A stretch of 64,000 nucleotides of DNA from positions 248,001 through 312,000 of the forward strand of contig JACKEC010000017.1 of the NCBI GenBank assembly GCA_020633195.1. Reading direction: 5' to 3'. A program made the position numbers and the translations under genes. Shown here one piece after another: positions 1-12,343 of the stretch. The first letter of the stretch is position 1. Each line of letters starts with the position of its first letter. The notes beneath the pieces were generated by a model. It was not told the DNA's origin. It made no database searches and worked only from the letters and a program-made list of their open reading frames with translations. The DNA is from Sandaracinaceae bacterium. Lineage in GTDB: Bacteria; Myxococcota_A; Polyangia; Polyangiales; Sandaracinaceae.

Positions 1-594
1 TTCCTCTACGTCCAGGGGGACGCGACCGACGACGACATCCTGATCCAGGCCGGCATCGATCGCTCGATCGGCGTCATCGCCGCGCTCACCGACGACAAGG
101 ACAACCTCTACATCACCATCTCCGCCTCGCAGCTCGCCCGGCAGCGCGAGCACAAGGGCGACTTCCGGATCGTGACCAAGGCCGTCCACGAGAGCGCCCG
201 CCCGAAGCTCCTCGCCGCCGGCGCGACCCGGGTGGTCTCGCCGAGCCAGATCGGCGGCATGCGCATGGCCAGCGAGATGGTCCGGCCGGCTGTCGTGGAG
301 TTCCTCGACCTGATGCTCCGCGACCCGGAGAAGAACCTCCGCATCGAGGAGGTCCGGATCCCGGATGAGTCCACGCTCGTCGGCGCCAAGCTCCGCGAGA
401 CCACCATCCGAGCCCGCACCAAGGCGATGGTCATCGCCATCAAGCACGAGGGCCGTCCCCCTCGCTACAGCTACAACCCGGGCCCCGACCTCGTCCTCGA
501 GAAGGGCTCCACCCTCATCGTCCTCGCCGAGACCGCCGAGATGAATCGGCTCCGCGAGGGCATCGCCAACGGAGAAATCGGCCGACTGACCTAG
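1..594 (+). CDS. TrkA-family potassium channel/transport regulator, 3' part
   Basis: The reading frame is open from the window edge to TAG at 592-594, giving the last 197 residues. The visible part starts late in a Rossmann-type RCK-N (TrkA-N) domain, with the GDATDDDIL stretch and a following helix typical of the nucleotide-binding fold. A link follows, then an RCK-C (TrkA-C) domain at about residues 108-190 (LVGAKLRETTIR, GSTLIVLAE). Known family members gate potassium channels or Trk/Ktr transporters in response to NAD(H) or ATP. The upstream part, where pore helices of a Kch-like channel would lie, is outside the window, so channel and stand-alone regulator cannot be told apart. dnaK follows on the same strand after 123 bases that hold a possible promoter. 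Confidence 0.85.
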   Translation, partial: FLYVQGDATDDDILIQAGIDRSIGVIAALTDDKDNLYITISASQLARQREHKGDFRIVTKAVHESARPKLLAAGATRVVSPSQIGGMRMASEMVRPAVVEFLDLMLRDPEKNLRIEEVRIPDESTLVGAKLRETTIRARTKAMVIAIKHEGRPPRYSYNPGPDLVLEKGSTLIVLAETAEMNRLREGIANGEIGRLT

Positions 595-644
595 GCGGTT
601 GACATCGTGTCAGTCGTTGCCAAGTTGTGCCACGGACCGAGCGC

Positions 645-672
645 TTGACCCCTGAATTCAGGTGGTTATCTT
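645..672 (+). promoter_or_regulatory. Candidate dnaK promoter with palindromic spacer
   Basis: TTGACC (645-650) and TATCTT (667-672) are separated by 16 bases, 46 bases before the dnaK start. The spacer begins with the perfect 12-base palindrome CCTGAATTCAGG (651-662), which could be an operator. No CIRCE element (TTAGCACTC inverted repeat) is visible. The match is suggestive only. Confidence 0.35.
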
Positions 673-717
673 CGGCGCCGCTTCGGCCATTCCCCTCACG
701 AGAGAAGAAACGCAGTC

Positions 718-2619
<1,902 letters not shown>

Positions 2620-2641
2620 CCTTCGAGCGCGCTCCCCACGA

Positions 2642-2670
2642 GACGCCCCGGGCCCTCTGCCCGGGGCGTC
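2642..2670 (+). terminator. Strong hairpin after dnaK
   Basis: A 12-base stem (GACGCCCCGGGC / GCCCGGGGCGTC) with a 5-base loop lies 23 bases after the dnaK stop. No clear T tract follows (CCGCAATTGGG), so it may be an intrinsic terminator of weak type or a 3'-end stabilising hairpin. Confidence 0.55.
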
Positions 2671-2751
2671 CGCAATTGGGCAAAGAAACGGCCCATTTCT
2701 GATCTCCGCCGACCCACTGCTACTCTGTCACCCAGACTCGGAGGTCTAGGG

Positions 2752-4641
2752 ATGGGCTGGAGATCACTTGTCGCGACGGCATGCGCCGTCGCGCTCGCAG
2801 TTGGCTGTTCGGACGACTCGGTCCCCGATGGCGGCGACGTCGACGGATCGGTGCCGGGGATGGACGGCGGCGGCACCGCCGACGGCGGCATGGTGGGCAC
2901 CGATGCCGGAGACGTCGACGGGACCGTGGGTGACGACGCGGCCCTACCGCCGGGTCGATGCGGCGATGGCATGCTGAACGCAGGCGAGACGTGTGACGAC
3001 GGGAACCGCACTCCCGACGACGGCTGCAACGCCGAGTGCCAGCTCGAGTGCGGTGATGGGATGCTCCAAGCTGGCGAGATCTGCGACACCGGCATCGCCG
3101 ATGGTGAGACGGGCGCCTGTCCCACCGCCTGTGACGACGGCGACCCCTGCACAGAGGACGCGATCGCCGGGACCGATTGCTCTCAGGAGTGTGCGAGCGC
3201 TGCCATCACCGCGCCTGCGGATGACGACATGTGCTGTCCGCCCGGCGCCAACGCGTCGAACGACAACGACTGCACCGCCATGTGCGGGAACATGGCTCTC
3301 GAGGGCACCGAGCTCTGCGACGTCGGCTCGTCGACCGAGTGCCCGACATCCTGCGACGACATGAACTCGTGCACGACCGATGCGCTCATGGGCAGCGCGG
3401 CCACCTGCGATGCGGTTTGCGCCTTCACCGCGATCACCCGCTGCCGCCGTGGGGCCTCGGACGGGTGCTGCCCGATGGGTTGCACCGCGGCGACCGATCG
3501 CGACTGCTCGGCCACGTGCGGGAACATGGTCCTCGACGCCGGCGAGCTCTGCGAGAACGGATCGGCGACGCCGTGTCCGACCTCCTGCGACGATGGCAAC
3601 GCCTGCACGATCGACACGCTCGTCGGCTCCGCCGCGGCATGCACCGCCGAGTGCAGCACGACACCGGTGACGATGTGCTCGATGACCGGCGATGGCTGCT
3701 GTCCCTCGGGATGCAGTTCGTCCACCGATGCGGATTGCACCGCCACCTGCGGTAACAGCGTCATCGAGACGGGCGAGACATGCGACGACGGCAACACGAC
3801 GGCCGGCGACGGCTGCAGCGCGACCTGCACCGCCGAGCCGATCGCGTTCCGCTTCACGGACCTCGACCTGATGGACCCGCACCCGTTCGCGATGGCCCCC
3901 TTCCTCGGGTGCACAGACGTGACGAACCTCTCGCTCTTCGGGATCGACGGCGTCAATCCGCTGATTCAGAACAGCATCCGAACGGACACCACGCCCGGTG
4001 ACACGGTGAACAGGCTCGGCCTCAGCATCACCCATGTCTTCGAGCCGCTCACTCAGGCCGCCGGGACGAGCGCACCGAGCCGGCTGACGTTCCCGGATTG
4101 TACCGGTCCCTATGCCTCGCCGCCGGGGCCGGGCATGGCATGCACGCTGCCCGCCGGTGCACCCAGCACACCCGCGACGGCGATGAACATGGGAGCTGGG
4201 ACCACTTGTCTGGACATCCTCATGGGCACCGTCCGGCCCTACTCGCCGGCCATCACGCCCTCGATCGCTCCGGCCGGCGGCACCTGTTACGTCGCAAACG
4301 CGGGGACGGTGACGTTCGACCTCGCTGGCATCTCGATCATGCTCGAGGACGCTTCGATTGCCGGTGAGTGGTTTGGGAACCCCGCCCAGCAGATTCGGGA
4401 TGGGCTCATCCGAGGGTTCATGAGCGAGGCGGTCGCCAACGCCACGATCATCCCTGACATGCTGACCGGGATCGCTTCGATCGATGGACAGCCGCTGTCG
4501 TCGCTGCTTCGTGGTGGCACTGGCAACTGCCGCGACGCGGCGCCCGCGGCCGGCGACACGGACACGGGACCGTCGGGGGCACGAGGCTGGTACTTCTACC
4601 TCCGCTTCACCGCCGACCGGGTTCCCTACACCGAGCTCTGA
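2752..4641 (+). CDS. Lipoprotein with myxobacterial cysteine-rich (DUF4215-type) repeats
   Basis: A 629-residue exported protein of unknown function. The N-terminus MGWRSLVATACAVALAVGC looks like a lipoprotein signal with Cys19 as the lipidated residue. An acidic Gly/Asp-rich linker follows to about residue 66. Five cysteine-rich units then begin CGDGMLNAGETCDDGN, CGDGMLQAGEICD, CGNMALEGTELCD, CGNMVLDAGELCE and CGNSVIETGETCDDGN, spanning about residues 68-360. This is the pattern of the Myxococcus cysteine-rich repeat common in myxobacterial surface proteins. The remaining 260 or so residues resemble nothing I recognise and end in a Tyr/Phe-rich segment. The gene stands alone and is convergent, 3 bases apart, with the kelch-type lipoprotein. 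Confidence 0.8.
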   Translation: MGWRSLVATACAVALAVGCSDDSVPDGGDVDGSVPGMDGGGTADGGMVGTDAGDVDGTVGDDAALPPGRCGDGMLNAGETCDDGNRTPDDGCNAECQLECGDGMLQAGEICDTGIADGETGACPTACDDGDPCTEDAIAGTDCSQECASAAITAPADDDMCCPPGANASNDNDCTAMCGNMALEGTELCDVGSSTECPTSCDDMNSCTTDALMGSAATCDAVCAFTAITRCRRGASDGCCPMGCTAATDRDCSATCGNMVLDAGELCENGSATPCPTSCDDGNACTIDTLVGSAAACTAECSTTPVTMCSMTGDGCCPSGCSSSTDADCTATCGNSVIETGETCDDGNTTAGDGCSATCTAEPIAFRFTDLDLMDPHPFAMAPFLGCTDVTNLSLFGIDGVNPLIQNSIRTDTTPGDTVNRLGLSITHVFEPLTQAAGTSAPSRLTFPDCTGPYASPPGPGMACTLPAGAPSTPATAMNMGAGTTCLDILMGTVRPYSPAITPSIAPAGGTCYVANAGTVTFDLAGISIMLEDASIAGEWFGNPAQQIRDGLIRGFMSEAVANATIIPDMLTGIASIDGQPLSSLLRGGTGNCRDAAPAAGDTDTGPSGARGWYFYLRFTADRVPYTEL

Positions 4642-4644
4642 CCC

Positions 4645-7212
4645 CTAGCGGGGGCGCAGCTCCCACAAGTCGGCGAAGACACGGTCCTCGGCCCCCAACG
4701 GTGGCCGGGGGCCGTAGTAGCCGCCGTACACGTAGACGCGTGAGAGCGTGAAGTCGTCAGCGATGGCCATCCGGGACCGGCCCGCTGGGGTGCCGTCGCC
4801 GTCGCCGGGTGGGACGATCTCGGTCACGTCCACCATCCCGGTCCCGGCGCGATCTTCGATGAGGTAGGTCTCGGCGTGGTAGTCGGCGCCGTCGTAGCCG
4901 CCGAAAAGAACGAAGGCCGTCATTCCGTGGCCCATGCGCGGGCCGATGGGCTGGCTGAGCGTCGCGGGCCTCCAGTCCGTGGAGCATCCGGGCAGGTAGA
5001 ACGCGTCGCTTCGAACGCCGCTCGAGCTGCGACCTCCGAAGAGCACGCCCGACGGGCTGATGGCGGCCTCCGTACGGGCCGAAGGAGCCGTCCCGCCGAG
5101 CGTGGCCTGGCTCCAGGTGCATGTAGCTCCGCAGCTCAGCCGCCAGACCTCGTCGCTCAGCCCGGCCGCGACCTCGCCGCCGAAGAGCGTGAGGGTGTCA
5201 CAGCCTTCGAAGAGCGAAGCGCCCGTTCTCGCCGCAGGGGCCGGGCTCGTCGCCGAGGTCGTGAGCGCCTCCCACGTGGTCTCGTCGAAGCGAAAGAGAG
5301 CGCCCGCCACCAGTTCGCCGGACTCGTCACGTCCGCCAAAGACGAAGGCTGGGGAGGTGGCGGAGCTCGACAACGTCGTACGCGCGCCAGGCTCTCCGGT
5401 TGATGGATCGGGCATGGGCTCGAGCCGATCGATCGTCCTGAACGGTGAGTCCGACGGGTAGGGCAGGCGCCAGGTCGCGCCCAACACGACGCCGTCCCGA
5501 TCGGTCCCGCCATGCATGACCATGCCGCGCGCCGTGCGTCCCGCGAAGCCACCGAAGGAGCCGGGTGGGAGGTCGACCCCGACCACATGGACGCCCGCCG
5601 ACGCATTGGTCGTACGGTCGATCGCGTACAGCTCGTAGAGCGGATAGCTGAAGGGGTTCTCACCGCCTGGCCAATACAAGAGCTCCCCCGCGTGATCGAC
5701 TCCGATCCACCCACGCCCGAGCGAGGGCGGGGCCGCGCTGACGTCCACGGGCTGAAACGAGCCGTCGTCCGGATCGAACCACCAAGCGTCGAGGAGCGCT
5801 CCGCCGGTAGCGTTTCCGCCGAAGCCGATGAGGTAGCGACCGGAGGCTGCGTCGTACGTCCCCAGGCCGTAGGAGAGGACGGCGGGTAGGCGCGTCGCGA
5901 GCTCCTCGAGGGTGGGGCTGGTGCTGGAGAGGTCGATGCGATGGATGGCGTCGCTCCCCTCGCCACCGAAGACCAGGATCTCGTCTCTCTCTTCGGCAAA
6001 CACCCACGCGCCTGCCTTGATGGGGGCGCTGATCGCGTCCGACAGGTGCTCGGGGGTCGCGCTGGGCCCAGAGATGTCGATGCGGACGAGGTCGTGCGTA
6101 AAGGTGCCCTGATCCTCGATCGCCAAGTAGAGGCGGCCACTCGCCGCGTCGTACGTCCCACCCGTCATGAGGCCGACGAGCGGGCTGCTCAGTTCGACGC
6201 TGGACCAGCTCTCGGCGCCGCGGCTCGTCGTGTCGAGCACGTCGATGCGCGGGATGGTGCCGTCGTCGCTCACTCGGAAGATGCGCGCATCGGAGGTCAG
6301 GTAGGAGAGGACGGTGAACCTCCCCTCGACCGGCGTAGGCGGGCGAAGCCGGACGAACCTGTTGGAGACGAGATCGTGCTCCCACAGATGGTTCGTCGCA
6401 TCGGGTTGCTCCACGACGAGCACGACTCGCTCGTTGTGGGTGTCGCGCACGGTGGCGACGACCCGGTTGCGATCGGGCAGGAGCTGTCGCCATCTCGGCA
6501 CGTCCGCCACCACGATGGCCTCGGCGCTCTCGACCGAGGGGGAGGCTGCGTCCGAGGTGTCGATCGCTCGCGCCTCCACACGGACTCGGCTGCCCACCGA
6601 CCAGTCGGATCGAATCGTGAGTCGGCTCGATGTCTCTGCCGCGATCGGCGAGTCGTCGACGAACCAGGCGTAGGCGATCCGGACGACGTCTCCATCGGGA
6701 TCCGTCGCCGATCCCGGGAGCGCCTCCAGGACATCGTTCTGGATCGGCCGATACGTGCTCAGCCCCACCGTCCTCAGCGTCGGCGGCGTGTTGCCCACCG
6801 TGACCATCGCCGCGCCCGGTGCGCCGCGGCGGCCGTCGGTCGTCACGGGGGTGACCTCGACGCGCCAGGTCTCGCCGAGCGCGATGGTGTCTGCCGGGAC
6901 GCCGCTCGTGGTGACGCTCGCGTCGGTCCCGTCGCGGAGCCAGCGGTACTCGTAGGTGATGGCGCCGGCGGCGAGCGGGTCCACGCTGTCGGTGTCGATC
7001 ACGGCGTCGAGCGCGTCGCCTGGCGATGGCGCCGCGGGCTCGATGTGCACCGCCGGCATGCTCGGCGCGTCGGGGCCCGCGTCGAGGCCACCGTCGTCGG
7101 TCCCACCGTCCGAGGGCACGCCGCCTTCGCCGACGAAGCCGGAGTTGTCGACCAGCAGGCTGCACCCGACGAGCGCGGTCGCCGCTGCGACCAATGTGAT
7201 GCGGCTCACCAT
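4645..7212 (-). CDS. Lipoprotein with Ig/PKD-like domains and kelch-type repeats
   Basis: An 855-residue exported protein of unknown function. The start at 7212 gives MVSRITLVAAATALVGC, a lipoprotein signal with Cys17; the frame stays open far upstream, but that part has no signal and is shadow sequence. After an Asp/Gly linker come two PKD/Ig-like segments (YEYRWLRDGTDAS; ATDPDGDVVRIAYAWF). The C-terminal half holds about eight kelch-like blades marked by FGG motifs (VFGGEGSDAIHRID, VFGGRDESGELVAGALF, LFGGEVAAGLSDEVWRL, LFGGYDGADYHAETY and others), so a beta-propeller is expected. Its start overlaps the stop of the upstream TPR gene by 7 bases, which suggests translational coupling and a shared cell-envelope role. 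The ligand is unknown. Confidence 0.75.
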   Translation of the reverse strand: MVSRITLVAAATALVGCSLLVDNSGFVGEGGVPSDGGTDDGGLDAGPDAPSMPAVHIEPAAPSPGDALDAVIDTDSVDPLAAGAITYEYRWLRDGTDASVTTSGVPADTIALGETWRVEVTPVTTDGRRGAPGAAMVTVGNTPPTLRTVGLSTYRPIQNDVLEALPGSATDPDGDVVRIAYAWFVDDSPIAAETSSRLTIRSDWSVGSRVRVEARAIDTSDAASPSVESAEAIVVADVPRWRQLLPDRNRVVATVRDTHNERVVLVVEQPDATNHLWEHDLVSNRFVRLRPPTPVEGRFTVLSYLTSDARIFRVSDDGTIPRIDVLDTTSRGAESWSSVELSSPLVGLMTGGTYDAASGRLYLAIEDQGTFTHDLVRIDISGPSATPEHLSDAISAPIKAGAWVFAEERDEILVFGGEGSDAIHRIDLSSTSPTLEELATRLPAVLSYGLGTYDAASGRYLIGFGGNATGGALLDAWWFDPDDGSFQPVDVSAAPPSLGRGWIGVDHAGELLYWPGGENPFSYPLYELYAIDRTTNASAGVHVVGVDLPPGSFGGFAGRTARGMVMHGGTDRDGVVLGATWRLPYPSDSPFRTIDRLEPMPDPSTGEPGARTTLSSSATSPAFVFGGRDESGELVAGALFRFDETTWEALTTSATSPAPAARTGASLFEGCDTLTLFGGEVAAGLSDEVWRLSCGATCTWSQATLGGTAPSARTEAAISPSGVLFGGRSSSGVRSDAFYLPGCSTDWRPATLSQPIGPRMGHGMTAFVLFGGYDGADYHAETYLIEDRAGTGMVDVTEIVPPGDGDGTPAGRSRMAIADDFTLSRVYVYGGYYGPRPPLGAEDRVFADLWELRPR

Positions 7213-7940
7213 CGGAGCACCTCGGGGCCACCGAGCGCGTAGGGCGACGGGCGGAGCAGGTTGGCCACGGCCTCCTCGTCGGACGAGGTGAGCGCGAGGA
7301 TCAGCAACACCACGCCGGTCGCGAGCGCCACGCCGGCGATGGCGAGGTTGACGTCCGCCACCAACGCGAAGGTGTTGGAGTCGGCGACGTCCGACGAGGT
7401 GCACGAGCGCGTCGCGCCGCAGCCGGCGGCGAGGGCGTCGTGCTCGGCGATGGCCAGCCCGCCGAAGATGCCCATCGCGCCGAGCGCCAGGACGCCGACG
7501 CCGAAGCCGGTGATCGAGCCGACGAGCAGTCCCTCGTCGGGGCCGGCGTCTTCGGCGGTGACAGGGCCCGGACCGCCTCGAAGGTCCTCGAGCTCGGCGA
7601 TGCGCTCGTCCACCTCGCCTCGGTTCTGGACGCGGTCGCCGCCTTCGCGGACGTAGCGCTGGAAGCCCGCGATGGCGTCGTCGTAGCGGCCCGTTCGCGC
7701 GAGCGACTGCGCGATGTTGAAGAGGACCAGGTACTGGTTCGGGTGCCCGTCGAGGAGGTCGTACGAGCGCTGGTAGAGGTCGGCCGCGGACTGGAAGCGG
7801 CGGCTCTCGAACGCGGCCTCGGCCTCCTCGAAGATGCGGCGCGCCTCCGCCACGGTGGCCTCGTCCGGCGCCTGGGCCGAGGCGAGGGGAGCGGCGAGCG
7901 CGAGCGCGAGCATCACGGCGAGCGGGACCGCGGTCTTCAT
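7206..7940 (-). CDS. Exported TPR protein with two C-terminal membrane helices
   Basis: A 244-residue protein. The start at 7940 was chosen over an in-frame upstream ATG because AAGGAGG lies 8 bases before it and it yields a clean signal peptide (MKTAVPLAVMLALALAAPLASA). Residues about 25-110 form TPR-like helix pairs (ARRIFEEAEAAFESRRFQSAADLYQRSYDLL; NIAQSLARTGRYDDAIAGFQRYV). Two hydrophobic segments follow (GSITGFGVGVLALGAMGIFGG; LAIAGVALATGVVLLILAL). This layout, a TPR followed by two membrane spans, is frequent in myxobacterial proteins of unknown role. It is the first gene of a two-gene unit with the overlapping kelch lipoprotein. Confidence 0.75.
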   Translation of the reverse strand: MKTAVPLAVMLALALAAPLASAQAPDEATVAEARRIFEEAEAAFESRRFQSAADLYQRSYDLLDGHPNQYLVLFNIAQSLARTGRYDDAIAGFQRYVREGGDRVQNRGEVDERIAELEDLRGGPGPVTAEDAGPDEGLLVGSITGFGVGVLALGAMGIFGGLAIAEHDALAAGCGATRSCTSSDVADSNTFALVADVNLAIAGVALATGVVLLILALTSSDEEAVANLLRPSPYALGGPEVLRW

Positions 7941-8037
7941 CGAGAGCCTCCTTGTCGAGCGAGAGCTTAGCCCCCTCATCGATCGACGCGGCCCGAGGTT
8001 TCCGCGGATCGCGATCCGCCCGTACTCTCCGGTCGCG

Positions 8038-8734
8038 ATGACCTCTGCGTTCTACCGGCTCGACGACGGGCTCTTTCACCCCACCGGGGATCGCCCTCGA
8101 GCTGCCTCACCTCGCGCGGTTGACCGTGGAGCTCCTCAAGCCCGTCCCGCTCGCGGCGCTCGCGGTGGAGCTCTCGGTCGACAAGCGCGGTCGCTCGGCG
8201 GCGCGCCTGTCGCTTCGGCTCACCCACGAAGGCATCGAGCTGGCGCGCGCGACGGCGCTGCTGTTGCGCGTGCGCGAAATCGATGCGCAGGTGGCGCCGC
8301 CCTCGGCTCCGCCGATCCTCCCCGACGCGTCGGCGCCGTTCGACTTCCCGTTCTTCCAGAGCGACGTCGGCTACCACACCGCGATCGAGCTGCGGCTCGC
8401 GCGCGGCGACTTCGGCTCGACGCCGACCTTCATGTGGATGCGCCCGCGTCACCCGCTCGTCGAGGGCGAGGTGACGACGGGCACGCAGCGCGCGGTGATC
8501 TGCGTCGACAGCGGCAACGGGGTCAGCCCGGTGCTCGACTGGCGGCGGCACGGCTTCGTGAACCCTGACGTTACGATAGCCCTGCACCGTCCTCCGACCG
8601 GGGAGTGGATCGGGCTCGATGCCCGCACCGACGTCGACCCCGCGACCGGTCTCGGGACGGCGCATTCGTGCATGTGGGACCTCGAGCGTCCCTTCGGCTA
8701 CGGCCTGCAGTCGTTGCTCTGCGACCCCCGATAG
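8038..8734 (+). pseudogene. TesB-like acyl-CoA thioesterase, disrupted near the N-terminus
   Basis: Two pieces of one hot-dog-fold thioesterase (4HBT_3/TesB-like) lie in different frames. Frame 1 from ATG 8038 encodes MTSAFYRLDDGLFHPTG, the usual N-terminus. Frame 2 continues from about 8084 as GIALELPHLARLTVELLKPVPL and runs to 8734 with the normal remainder of the domain. The conserved central block that normally follows 'FxPT' (GPW...HGGPxxAL, about 30-35 residues) is absent at the junction. I infer an internal deletion that also shifts frame. A TTG at 8120 could start a 204-residue remnant, but it lacks the first part of the fold, so activity is doubtful. An assembly or sequencing error is the alternative. 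Confidence 0.65.
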
Positions 8735-8903
8735 GCGCACCGCCTGCGCCGCGCGGGAGTCTCACGAGCGCCGACGACCCTTGTTCCCGCGGGCAGGTGG
8801 TCCCAAGACCCCCGCCTCCCGGTGGCGCGTCCGTTGCACGGGTTCGCCGCTGCCCTCCTCGAACTCGGGCATCCAACCTCCCGTCGCGGTAGGCTTCCAA
8901 AAC

Positions 8904-11714
<2,811 letters not shown>

Positions 11715-11716
11715 TC

Positions 11717-12343
11717 ATGCTCCCGGCGGTCTTCATGAGCCTGGCGGGGGTGATGGTGATGCTCGGCCTCGCCGCCCTGTGGCAGAGCCTGCGCAGCGCC
11801 TTCGGCGGCGGCCCCGCGCTCACGGGCGACGTCAACACGGGGCTGCCCGAGCGCGCGGCGCTGCTCGCCGAGAAGCGCACGCTGCTCCGCACGATCAAGG
11901 ACATCCAGTTCGAGCGTGAGCTCGGCAAGCTGTCCGACGAGGACTTCGCGCGCCTCGACCAGGCTTACCGGCGCCGCGCCAAGGCGGTGCTCGCGCTCCT
12001 CGACACCGACATCGAGCCCTTCCTCGCGCGCGCCGAGCGCGACATCGCGGAGGCGATGGGCGAGTCGGGCGAGCAGGGCCCCTATCGCCGCGGCGGGTCC
12101 ACGCGCCGGCAGAAGAAGGGGAAGGGCAAGGGGAAGGGCGCAGGCAAGGCGGCTCGTCGCCCCGCGGGCGTCGAGTGCCCCGCGTGCGGGGTGGAGAACG
12201 ATCTCGACGCGCAGCACTGCAAGGCCTGCGCGGCGCGGATCGCGCCCTTGGTCTGTCCCTCCTGCGCGACGGAGAACGATCCGGACGCGAAGTTCTGCAA
12301 GAGCTGCGCGAGCCGGCTCGACGGGGGCGACGATGAAGAATAG
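11717..12343 (+). CDS. CcmI-like membrane protein with C-terminal double zinc ribbon
   Basis: A 208-residue protein. One N-terminal membrane helix (AVFMSLAGVMVMLGLAAL) is followed by a CcmI-like helical segment (EKRTLLRTIKDIQFERELGKLSDEDFARLD), which resembles the N-terminal part of cytochrome c biogenesis protein CcmI. A Lys/Gly-rich linker leads to two zinc ribbons (CPACGVEN...CKAC and CPSCATEN...CKSC). Position directly after the CcmF-CcmH fusion and before another Ccm-associated membrane protein supports a role in apocytochrome handling. The zinc ribbon is not part of classical CcmI; its partner is unknown. The stop overlaps the next start by 11 bases. Confidence 0.7.
   Translation: MLPAVFMSLAGVMVMLGLAALWQSLRSAFGGGPALTGDVNTGLPERAALLAEKRTLLRTIKDIQFERELGKLSDEDFARLDQAYRRRAKAVLALLDTDIEPFLARAERDIAEAMGESGEQGPYRRGGSTRRQKKGKGKGKGAGKAARRPAGVECPACGVENDLDAQHCKACAARIAPLVCPSCATENDPDAKFCKSCASRLDGGDDEE

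Noticed and set aside
599..627. TTGACA at 599-604 as the dnaK -35 box
   Set aside because: The hexamer is perfect, but 17 bases later the sequence is AAGTTG, a poor -10 box; the site at 645-672 is better placed.
3050..3840. Tandem DNA repeats in the 2.75-4.64 kb gene as a mobile or CRISPR-like array
   Set aside because: The repeats are at the protein level (cysteine-rich units), are diverged in DNA and keep frame; no spacer pattern exists.
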